A stretch of DNA of 12,708 nucleotides, from contig QNAG01000062.1 of NCBI GenBank assembly GCA_003641415.1, positions 1 through 12,708 of the forward strand, given 5' to 3'. Each line of letters opens with the position of its first letter. Position 1 is the stretch's first letter. The position numbers were made by a program, and so were the translations under genes. The notes under the pieces are model-generated. The model saw only the letters and a program-made list of their open reading frames with translations. It ran no database searches and had not been told where the DNA came from. Below, piece after piece: positions 1 through 5,933 of this stretch. The stretch comes from Candidatus Zixiibacteriota bacterium (GTDB lineage Bacteria > Zixibacteria > MSB-5A5 > GN15 > FEB-12).

Positions 1-270
1 AACCCGCCCTTGTGTTTAAAAACACGTCGCGTAGTGTGTTGACACCATTTCCGACTTTCCGAATAAGTAAACTGTGGGAAAACCACGAATAGCAGGTTGT
101 GAAGACCTTTGGAAGGCTCAAAAAATAGAAGAATAATACAAGAACACGGATAGCCCATGATTAACTCTTGACTTCCATTATCATAGCAGGGGCGGGGCTT
201 GTCTCCGCTCTCATGGCAACGCTGACAGGGCTTTTTCAACAAGTCCGAAGATTTGATGTAGATGTACAGG
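1..270. other. Intergenic stretch at the left edge, no gene seen
   Basis: No open frame here has coding character or a ribosome binding site. Visible structure is limited to a GTGTTT/AAACAC inverted repeat with a 2-base spacer at 12-25, a GC-rich palindromic repeat at 192-208 (listed separately), and an imperfect hairpin around 228-247 in which GGGCTT faces AAGTCC across TTTCAAC. This last phrase looks like a dispersed intergenic element rather than a terminator, because no T tract follows it. Confidence 0.6.
192..208. repeat. Dispersed palindromic repeat, left copy
   Basis: GCGG (192-195), a 9-base loop GGCTTGTCT, then CCGC (205-208). The same architecture recurs on the opposite strand at 12616-12636, where a CGGCGG/CCGCCG stem encloses the 9-base loop GCCTTGTGT (read on minus). 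The loops differ at only two positions, so these look like two copies of one intergenic repeat family in opposite orientation. Confidence 0.5.
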
Positions 271-302
271 AAAAAAAAGACCCGGCATTTGGCCGAGTCT
301 TG
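271..302 (-). terminator. Intrinsic terminator of the minus-strand pilin gene
   Basis: Read on minus, AAGACTCGGC and GCCGGGTCTT form a 10-bp stem with one G-T wobble around a short loop, followed immediately by a run of eight T residues. It lies about 35 bases past the pilin stop codon and ends that transcript. Confidence 0.88.
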
Positions 303-336
303 TTGTCTATACGAGTATAGTGTCAGGAATCAAACG

Positions 337-825
337 TCAGTTCCAACTGTAGTCGTATGTCGGTGTTGTCGTAAGGCGAAGACCCACAGTATCCGATCCC
401 TCGGTGACGGTCTGTATCTGGTAAATAATGAACCGCGTTCCCCCGTTGTTCCAGCCACCAGTGATGGGCTGCCTCGGGTTATACATGATCCAATTGCCGG
501 AGGCGCGGTAGGACCAGGTACCGGGAGGAGTATTGGTCGCGTTTACCGGATCGTTCTCGCCATTATAGTTTTCCGGGATATTGCTTAGATCATTGAAAAC
601 GTTGTGGATGGCCATGCTACCGCCATTCACATATTGCCTGGAGCAGTAGATGGACATAGCTGATTCAAGAGATGAAACCATAGTAGAGACAGCGGCCTGT
701 TCGGCCTGCGATCTGAGTTCCAGGAACTTGGGAATCGCTGTAACAGCCAATATGCCAATGACAACAATAACGATAATAATTTCAACCAGTGTAAAGCCCC
801 TTGAGTTTGTGATCTTACAATTCAT
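337..825 (-). CDS. Type IV pilin-like / pseudopilin protein (third pilin)
   Basis: This is a class III (type IV pilin-like) prepilin of 162 residues. It has a 10-residue leader ending in Arg-Gly, then mature Phe1, Glu5 and an unbroken hydrophobic helix to about residue 32. That is the substrate pattern for prepilin peptidase (PilD), which cleaves after Gly and N-methylates Phe. The open frame extends upstream to 894, but I chose ATG 825: it gives a normal leader and is preceded by GAAAGAG about 9 bases away. The C-terminal domain (Tyr/Trp/Asn-rich, ending in YSWN) is unlike the two pilins at 2546 and 3319, so this is probably a minor pilin or pseudopilin. The gene is divergent from the sigma54 activator. 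I find no GG-N10-GC element upstream on its strand, suggesting control different from the tandem pilins. It could instead be a GspG/GspH-type secretion pseudopilin. Confidence 0.88.
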   Translation of the reverse strand: MNCKITNSRGFTLVEIIIVIVVIGILAVTAIPKFLELRSQAEQAAVSTMVSSLESAMSIYCSRQYVNGGSMAIHNVFNDLSNIPENYNGENDPVNATNTPPGTWSYRASGNWIMYNPRQPITGGWNNGGTRFIIYQIQTVTEGSDTVGLRLTTTPTYDYSWN

Positions 826-942
826 CAGCTTTACTCTTTCATAATGGTAATTGTGGTTTCTTTTCTTCTTATTTTGTGTCGGTAAAATTCTCAATATTAA
901 TTAGTCCCTACCCAGCGGTTTTTCTGAAGGGTATTAAAAAGA

Positions 943-955
943 GTAACTACGTTAC
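943..955. promoter_or_regulatory. Short inverted repeat between divergent genes
   Basis: GTAAC-TAC-GTTAC is a perfect 5-bp-arm dyad in the 239-bp space between the minus-strand pilin start (825) and the activator start (1065). It could be an operator for either gene, but dyads this short are expected by chance, so support is weak. I see no convincing -35/-10 or -24/-12 pair on either strand here. Confidence 0.25.
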
Positions 956-1064
956 CTGTTTAATGTCTGAGCAAAATTTGACTGGTTCCTCCAGACTACG
1001 TCATGGTTGCCGAAATAATGAATGATAAACCTTGTCTTGCAAAATGCAAAACTGTAGGAAAACG

Positions 1065-2471
1065 ATGACAGCCAAGATTCTTGTAATAGATGACGAAGAC
1101 TCCATGTGCAATTTCATGGAGATAATGCTTAGTAAAGAGGGCTATAGGGTAGATACCGCTGTCTCCGGACGTGAGGGGTTGTCACTGCTTCAGGATCACA
1201 GTTATGATCTGGTGATTGCCGATCTAAATATGCCTGAGATGTCAGGTATAGATGTTCTTCGTGAGGCCAAACGATTGAATAATGACCAGGACTTGATCGT
1301 AATGACTGCCTATGCTTCAGTTGATACTGCTATCGAAGCAATGAAACAAGGCGCTGCTGACTACATTACTAAACCGTTCAAAGTCGATGAGATCAAGCTG
1401 GCTATTGAAAAGAGTATTAGTCGAAGAAACCTCGTTAATGAGAATGTCAATCTAAAGAAGCAGCTTCAGGATGATAACTCTTTTGATAATTTCATTGGGT
1501 CGTCAAAGGAGATTGTATCTCTTAAGAAACTAGCCCGAAGGGTTGCCTCATCAGATGCAACCGTTCTGGTTCGCGGTGAATCGGGCACGGGGAAAGACCT
1601 CATCGCTAAGGCTATTCATCGTCATTCTCCTCGAAGTAATGGCCCGTTTGTCACTATCAACTGCGCAGCGCTTCCCGAGAATCTTCTCGAATCGGAGCTT
1701 TTCGGTCATAAAAAGGGATCCTTTACAGGCGCTATCAAAGACAAAGATGGTCTTTTCAGGGTTGCTGACGGCGGAACGTTTTTTCTCGATGAGATAGGTA
1801 ATACATCGCTGACGATTCAAGTGAAACTTTTACGTGTGCTCGAAGACAAGATAATAACCCCTGTGGGTGAAACCAAACCTATCAGCGTCGATGTGCGGCT
1901 TATTGCCGCAACCAACGCCGATCTTGAAGAAGAGGTCAAGGCTGGGCGATTCCGGGCTGATCTGTTCTATCGACTAAATGTTATACCGATTTATATTCCC
2001 CCACTGCGTGAACGACGAGAGGATATCGATCTGCTGGTTAATCATTTTCTCTTAAGGTATTCCCGCAAGCTGGATCTTCCGGTAAAGAGCATCAACGATG
2101 AAGCCATGGAGCTGCTTCGACGCTATAAATGGCGGGGAAATGTCAGGGAATTGGAAAACACTATTGAACGGGCATTACTCCTCTGTCGAAGCGACGAGTT
2201 GGAACCCTGTGATTTACCTGAACGTTTGAGTACAAAAGAAACAGTCGATCTCGTGACAGATTCGGAACCAATCAATCCTACCCTGGAATCGATTGAGAAG
2301 GCATACATCCACTTCGTTATGAGCCAGACGGATGGGAAGAAATCCGAGGCGGCCAGAATTCTCGGTATAGACACATCGACACTGTATAGAAAAATTGATC
2401 GTTACGATTTTAAGGATTTTCCAAATCGCAAGACTCCGCGCAAACAAAAACAAGCTGATGAAAATAGCTAA
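1065..2471 (+). CDS. NtrC-family sigma54-dependent response regulator (PilR-like)
   Basis: A two-component activator of sigma54 RNA polymerase, 468 residues. Domains in order: a receiver (residues 1-120) with acidic pocket D9-D10, phosphoacceptor D53, T81 and K103; a AAA+ domain (about 145-380) with Walker A GESGTGKD at 171-178, the sigma54-contacting loop GSFTGA at 218-223, and Walker B aspartate 242-glutamate 243; and a C-terminal Fis-type HTH (about 420-450, SEAARILGIDTSTLYRKI). The frame opens at TTG 1032, but ATG 1065 is preferred because TAGGAAAACG lies directly before it and the receiver begins there. Two pilin genes with sigma54 promoters follow at once, so a PilR-like role in pilin expression is inferred. 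No sensor kinase is adjacent, so the exact subfamily (PilR, AtoC, ZraR) cannot be fixed. A basic, Lys/Gln-rich tail follows the HTH. Confidence 0.93.
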   Translation: MTAKILVIDDEDSMCNFMEIMLSKEGYRVDTAVSGREGLSLLQDHSYDLVIADLNMPEMSGIDVLREAKRLNNDQDLIVMTAYASVDTAIEAMKQGAADYITKPFKVDEIKLAIEKSISRRNLVNENVNLKKQLQDDNSFDNFIGSSKEIVSLKKLARRVASSDATVLVRGESGTGKDLIAKAIHRHSPRSNGPFVTINCAALPENLLESELFGHKKGSFTGAIKDKDGLFRVADGGTFFLDEIGNTSLTIQVKLLRVLEDKIITPVGETKPISVDVRLIAATNADLEEEVKAGRFRADLFYRLNVIPIYIPPLRERREDIDLLVNHFLLRYSRKLDLPVKSINDEAMELLRRYKWRGNVRELENTIERALLLCRSDELEPCDLPERLSTKETVDLVTDSEPINPTLESIEKAYIHFVMSQTDGKKSEAARILGIDTSTLYRKIDRYDFKDFPNRKTPRKQKQADENS

Positions 2472-2486
2472 GTTTTGAACAGATAC

Positions 2487-2503
2487 TTGGTATGGGACTT
2501 GCA
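2487..2503 (+). promoter_or_regulatory. Sigma54 (-24/-12) promoter of the first pilin gene
   Basis: TTGGTATGGGACTTGCA has GG and GC separated by exactly ten bases and matches the sigma54 consensus YTGGCACGRNNNTTGCW closely, including the full TTGCA -12 box. Transcription should begin near 2514, giving a leader of about 32 bases. It sits 16 bases after the activator stop, so pilin expression can be independent of read-through. Confidence 0.75.
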
Positions 2504-2545
2504 GATATGGAAACATACATGGTATAAAGGCAAGGAGAGGATTAT

Positions 2546-2974
2546 ATGATAGCCAGATTGAGGACTAGACAAGGATTTACTCTGATAGAGTTGATGATTG
2601 TTGTAGTAATCATTGGTATTCTCGCTGCTTTGGCAATTCCGCGTTTTATGCAAGCTACTATCAAGACAAAGCAGAGCGAGGCAAAAGCAATCCTTAAGCA
2701 AATATATGTCAACGAGCGGACGTATCGCCAACAGTCAGCTGGCAACATCTATTACCAGCCGGGCGGAACAGCCAGCGCTGCAGACCCCAATGCATTCAGC
2801 GCAATATGGATAGAGATTCAACCGCACGCTCGTTATACCTATGCTATCGCCGTGGCCGGAGCGGGTTTTACAGCCACCGCTACAGCTAACCTTGATGATG
2901 ATGCTACTATTGATACCTGGACAATTGACGAACAGGGTGTATTTACATGTACAGTTAACGACGTTACAGGATAA
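2546..2974 (+). CDS. pilA: Type IV major-type pilin, first tandem copy
   Basis: A type IV prepilin of 142 residues. The leader has 10 residues ending in Arg-Gln-Gly; mature Phe1 and Glu5 follow, then the classic hydrophobic assembly helix to about residue 33. The AAGGAG motif 8 bases before ATG 2546 supports the start. The first 54 residues and the C-terminal 35 (an Asp-rich NLDDDAT-DTW loop, perhaps a metal site) are nearly identical to the second copy at 3319, while the middle is diverged and about eight residues longer. It has one cysteine (C135); the partner cysteine of the second copy (C70) is Tyr here, so the same disulfide cannot form. Its own sigma54 promoter and terminator make it a single-gene transcript. 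The fibre should act in adhesion, motility or surface contact; which of these is not visible. Confidence 0.93.
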   Translation: MIARLRTRQGFTLIELMIVVVIIGILAALAIPRFMQATIKTKQSEAKAILKQIYVNERTYRQQSAGNIYYQPGGTASAADPNAFSAIWIEIQPHARYTYAIAVAGAGFTATATANLDDDATIDTWTIDEQGVFTCTVNDVTG

Positions 2975-2994
2975 ACTTAAATGTTAACCAGATT

Positions 2995-3022
2995 AGCCCG
3001 CCTCTCGGCGGGCTTTTTTTTT
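2995..3022 (+). terminator. Intrinsic terminator of the first pilin gene
   Basis: AGCCCGCC and GGCGGGCT form a perfect 8-bp stem with a TCTC loop, followed by a run of eight to nine T residues, 20 bases after the stop codon. It should insulate the second pilin from this transcript. Confidence 0.93.
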
Positions 3023-3227
3023 GACTATCAAACAACGAATTCAGATAAGGTAGAATACGCAGTACTTCATTGCAGGATGCAAGGTTTTTGGCAGAATACC
3101 TTGCCAAGCGAAAAGCTTAGTCAGGTTAGTTTGTGAACAGATCAAGAGAGGCTTTGATTGCATGGTGTAAGCCGTTGTTTTACAGGCCAATACAACGATA
3201 ACAAGGTGTTCAAAAAAAGACAGGGTT
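3023..3227 (+). other. Upstream control region of the second pilin gene
   Basis: No gene is seen in these 205 bases between the first pilin's terminator and the second pilin's sigma54 promoter. A minus-strand frame across the area has poor coding character and would run over the promoter. The one clear structure is the dyad at 3088-3107, listed separately. The spacing fits an enhancer region for an NtrC-type activator. Confidence 0.5.
3088..3107 (+). promoter_or_regulatory. Candidate enhancer (activator-binding) dyad
   Basis: TTGGCA and TGCCAA form a perfect inverted repeat around 8 bases. Its centre lies about 155 bases upstream of the expected start site of the sigma54 promoter at 3228-3244, the usual distance for NtrC-family enhancer sites. 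An overlapping alternative pairing, GCAAGGT (3079-3085) with ACCTTGC (3098-3104), means it could also be RNA or DNA secondary structure. The binding role is inferred. Confidence 0.4.
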
Positions 3228-3244
3228 GAGGTATACACTTTGCA
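3228..3244 (+). promoter_or_regulatory. Sigma54 (-24/-12) promoter of the second pilin gene
   Basis: GAGGTATACACTTTGCA has GG (3230-3231) and GC (3242-3243) exactly ten bases apart, with a full TTGCA -12 box. The -24 box is weaker than that of the first pilin. The start site would be near 3255, giving a leader of about 64 bases. Confidence 0.68.
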
Positions 3245-3318
3245 AATAAGAATGCCGAAAGATAAAAGTAAGCTAACCGTTAAAAGAGGTAAGGTTCTTA
3301 AACTTGCAGGAGGTTCAC

Positions 3319-3723
3319 ATGTTCTCAAAGTTTCACAGTCGCAAGGGTTTCACCCTGATCGAGTTGATGATTGTGGTTGTCATCATTGGTATTTTGGCTG
3401 CTCTGGCTATTCCAAGGTTTATGCAAGCCACGGTGAAGTCCAAGCAATCTGAGGCCAAAGGTATTTTGAAGCAGATCTATACGATGGAGCGTACTTACCG
3501 TCAGGAAAACGGCGCTTACCTGGCCTGTGCTGACGCTGCTGCCTTGGTCGCTATCGGTGTGGAGATTCCCGCCACTGCGATCTACACCTATAGTGTCGCA
3601 ACAGCCGGTAACGGTTTCACTGCAACAAGTATTGCCAACTTAGATGATGATGCAACAGTTGATACTTGGACTATTGATGATACAGGGTTGCTACAATGCA
3701 CAATTGATGACGTCACTACTTAG
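3319..3723 (+). CDS. pilA: Type IV major-type pilin, second tandem copy
   Basis: A type IV prepilin of 134 residues. The leader has 10 residues (ending Arg-Lys-Gly), with mature Phe1, Glu5 and the conserved hydrophobic helix. ATG 3319 is chosen over the in-frame TTG at 3304 because a perfect AGGAGG lies 6 bases upstream of the ATG and the leader then has normal length. It is a close paralogue of the pilin at 2546: the N-terminal helix and the final Asp-rich segment are almost the same, but the central surface-exposed part has been replaced. It carries two cysteines, C70 and C127, placed to close a C-terminal disulfide loop as in classic PilA; the first copy keeps only the second of these. It has its own sigma54 promoter and terminator, so the two copies could be expressed at different levels or times. 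Confidence 0.93.
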   Translation: MFSKFHSRKGFTLIELMIVVVIIGILAALAIPRFMQATVKSKQSEAKGILKQIYTMERTYRQENGAYLACADAAALVAIGVEIPATAIYTYSVATAGNGFTATSIANLDDDATVDTWTIDDTGLLQCTIDDVTT

Positions 3724-3748
3724 AGATTGGTTCATCTTCTTAAGAGAG

Positions 3749-3777
3749 AGCGCCCCCCACCCGGGGCGCTTTTTTTA
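3749..3777 (+). terminator. Intrinsic terminator of the second pilin gene
   Basis: AGCGCCCC and GGGGCGCT form a perfect 8-bp stem with a 6-base loop, followed by TTTTTTTA. It starts about 25 bases after the stop codon. Confidence 0.92.
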
Positions 3778-3817
3778 TTTAATTACAATCATATATTAAC
3801 AGTTTCTTCTCTTGTAG

Positions 3818-3843
3818 GCCGGAACCCTCTTAGCGGTTCCGGC
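3818..3843 (-). repeat. Intergenic palindromic repeat, unit 1
   Basis: GCCGGAACC and GGTTCCGGC form a perfect 9-bp stem around 8 bases. Read on minus, the core is GGAACC-GCTAAGAG-GGTTCC followed by GGCCTACAA, which parallels unit 2 read on plus. It is therefore an inverted copy of the same element. No T run follows, so it is not a terminator. Confidence 0.7.
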
Positions 3844-3853
3844 ACCTCGAATT

Positions 3854-3878
3854 GGCAGAACCACTAAGGGGTTCTGCC
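3854..3878 (+). repeat. Intergenic palindromic repeat, unit 2
   Basis: GGCAGAACC and GGTTCTGCC form a perfect 9-bp stem around ACTAAGG, followed by CTACAA. The CTAAG loop and the trailing CCTACAA are shared with unit 1 read on the other strand. Confidence 0.7.
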
Positions 3879-3893
3879 CTACAAATACTGACC

Positions 3894-3915
3894 GTCAAGC
3901 GGCAGGCCGCTTGAC
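3894..3915 (+). repeat. Intergenic palindromic repeat, unit 3
   Basis: GTCAAGCGGC and GCCGCTTGAC form a perfect 10-bp stem with a 2-base centre, followed by CTACC. The stem sequence differs from units 1 and 2, but the trailing CCTAC is kept, suggesting a family defined by a variable palindrome plus a constant flank. Confidence 0.65.
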
Positions 3916-3983
3916 CTACCGGAGATGAAACCATCAACCGGATTATTGTTGATTCCCCGTTCCAAGCCATCTATTCATTGCTT

Positions 3984-5933
3984 ATGAAGATTCTCTCGCT
4001 CTTTGCAGTTGTCCTTGTCTGGTTACCAATATCAACAGCAGTTGGTCAAACGGCTGATATATCCCCTGAGCAATTTGGTCTTGAGCATATATGTGAATTC
4101 CTGAATCTGAAGCCAGATGATATCAGTTTCCGTTCGGATTTTACCGAGCCGGATTCATTTCGTCTTAAAATTGTTGCTGAGCTTATGTCTCATCCCCTGA
4201 GCATGATTGACTATGTGTCAGAGACCAAGGATGCCTGGGTACCAGGTCAACCAGAGATACCTTCCGCAATCTTATCCCAAGACCTTATTGGTGAATATCA
4301 GACTGACAGATCACAGCCATACCAACCGAACACCTCAGAAATCCAGCGAAAGCACAACCTGTATTTCGCTAATCTTTCGCTCAATCAACTTCTCAGCAAG
4401 GCGGCTCTTTATCTTGATGTGATTATCCCAAAATCAGCAGAGAAAGCCCTGGCAAGGCTGTCTTCTGAGCAGCGGAGTTTCCTGGTCAACGAGTTTCCGG
4501 AGCTGCTGATTATCCACGAGGAAGAGGAATTTTTCTCGATTGAAGAGAACGATTCACTTGAAAAAACAGAAGAAGCCTACACCGAGCAGTTTGTTGAATT
4601 TGGGACCTTGATCGATAAGGACCCGATCGTTGCTGCCGGCATAGACTGTCTTCGGCAAATACTACTGGATGTTGGTGTACTCAGAGATGCTCTCAGGAGG
4701 GGCGAGCTGTCGAAGCAGGAACTTATTAAAGGAACAAGCTATCTTCCAAACCAAACTACCGCTCAACATTTCCTTGGACTCCAGAAAGGCTGGGCAGTTG
4801 GCGGACCAGGCAACGACTACTATGAGGGGGACTACTATTTCATATTAGATGTCGGCGGTGATGATGTTTACAATCTCAGCTACGATCCGGCAAACCCTCA
4901 TTGTGTTATTATAATCGATCTCAGCGGAGATGACCACTACCGTTCTAAAACCAATTTCACGCTTGGTTCTGGTTGTTTGTCGGTGGGGTTGCTTCTTGAT
5001 TTTGAAGGGAATGACAGGTATGATGCCAAATCCTTTGGGCTCGGCTCGGCTTTCTTTGGTTTTGGACTGCTTTACGATGCCCGGGGGGATGACCGCTATG
5101 ATGGCGACACCCATGTACAGGGAGCAGGGACTTTCGGTATTGGATTACTGATAGATGAATCCGGACGCGATATCTACAATGGCGCTCTTCACTGCCAGGG
5201 GTTTGGATTTGTTGAAGGTCTGGGAGCTATCTATGAAATTGACGGCTCCGACAGCTACTATGCCGGAGGTAAGTACAAAGATGTCCTCCGCTATGAAGAT
5301 CACTACTTATCGTTGTCGCAGGGATTTGGCTATGGCTTAAGACCTTATGCATCTGGGGGTATTGGGGCTATCTTTGACATGAAGGGAAATGACAGTTACT
5401 ACTCGGATATTTTTGCCCAAGGGACAAGTTACTGGTGGTCACTCGGTATAATTTACGATTCGTCCGGTAATGACAATTATCAATCCTTTCAGTATGCCCA
5501 GGGTACTGCCACGCACATGTCTCTTGGTGTGCTGATTGACGATTGCGGCAACGATGTATATTTCGGCAAGGGACTCATGCAGGGGTGCGGACATGACTAT
5601 TCCTGTGGGCTTCTGTTGGATCGGAGCGGCGATGATACCTACACCGCCTATGATTTATCTCAAGCTGCCGGATCAGCCAATGGTGCCGGAGTGCTTATCG
5701 ATAATGAGGGTAATGACCGATATTCCGTCAGGAATTCCGACAACACTCATGGTTATGGTAATCCACGTCGGTCATTCGGTTCTATTGGACTCTTTATTGA
5801 TCTTGCCGGAAGTGATCAATATCAAGGCTATGGCTGTGATAACCATTACTGGAAAACGCCCTCGAAATGGGGTGGCGGAATTGATATTGAGATCAATCCC
5901 CCCGACACAACCGCTGGGGAGAATACACAGTGA
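3984..5933 (+). CDS. Exported protein with twelve 26-27-residue G-D-Y repeats
   Basis: I do not recognise a named family. The product is 649 residues from ATG 3984, with a signal peptide over residues 1-22 (MKILSLFAVVLVWLPISTAVG). A TTG two codons earlier is also open, and neither start has a clear Shine-Dalgarno. Residues about 25-270 are acidic, mostly helical-looking and without known motifs. From residue about 273 to 615 there are about twelve tandem repeats of 26-27 residues with the pattern G-[LVIA]-[LI]-[LIYF]-D-x2-G-[ND]-D-x-Y, and usually Q-G near residue 20. One repeat is enlarged, around the DVLRYEDHY segment. The regular Asp/Asn turns and hydrophobic strands suggest a beta-solenoid that may bind divalent metal. 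The motif resembles RTX but lacks its nonapeptide spacing. The stop overlaps the start of the HEAT-repeat gene, implying coupled synthesis and probably a shared task in the periplasm or at the cell surface. Confidence 0.85.
   Translation: MKILSLFAVVLVWLPISTAVGQTADISPEQFGLEHICEFLNLKPDDISFRSDFTEPDSFRLKIVAELMSHPLSMIDYVSETKDAWVPGQPEIPSAILSQDLIGEYQTDRSQPYQPNTSEIQRKHNLYFANLSLNQLLSKAALYLDVIIPKSAEKALARLSSEQRSFLVNEFPELLIIHEEEEFFSIEENDSLEKTEEAYTEQFVEFGTLIDKDPIVAAGIDCLRQILLDVGVLRDALRRGELSKQELIKGTSYLPNQTTAQHFLGLQKGWAVGGPGNDYYEGDYYFILDVGGDDVYNLSYDPANPHCVIIIDLSGDDHYRSKTNFTLGSGCLSVGLLLDFEGNDRYDAKSFGLGSAFFGFGLLYDARGDDRYDGDTHVQGAGTFGIGLLIDESGRDIYNGALHCQGFGFVEGLGAIYEIDGSDSYYAGGKYKDVLRYEDHYLSLSQGFGYGLRPYASGGIGAIFDMKGNDSYYSDIFAQGTSYWWSLGIIYDSSGNDNYQSFQYAQGTATHMSLGVLIDDCGNDVYFGKGLMQGCGHDYSCGLLLDRSGDDTYTAYDLSQAAGSANGAGVLIDNEGNDRYSVRNSDNTHGYGNPRRSFGSIGLFIDLAGSDQYQGYGCDNHYWKTPSKWGGGIDIEINPPDTTAGENTQ

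Noticed and set aside
262..588. Plus-strand 108-codon frame antisense to the first pilin gene
   Set aside because: It overlaps a well-supported pilin and its terminator, has no ribosome binding site, and its Arg/Val-rich translation lacks protein-like features.
3041..3328. Minus-strand 95-codon frame between the tandem pilins
   Set aside because: It would run across the second pilin's RBS and sigma54 promoter, lacks an RBS, and looks like a chance frame in non-coding DNA.
3818..3915. The three hairpins as a CRISPR array
   Set aside because: Units are not direct repeats of constant length. Spacing is short, orientation is mixed, and no cas genes are near.
4800..5840. RTX-type calcium nonapeptide repeats in the 649-residue protein
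   Set aside because: G-[ND]-D-x-Y recalls RTX, but the spacing is 26-27 residues instead of nine, there is no C-terminal type I secretion signal pattern, and an N-terminal signal peptide is present.
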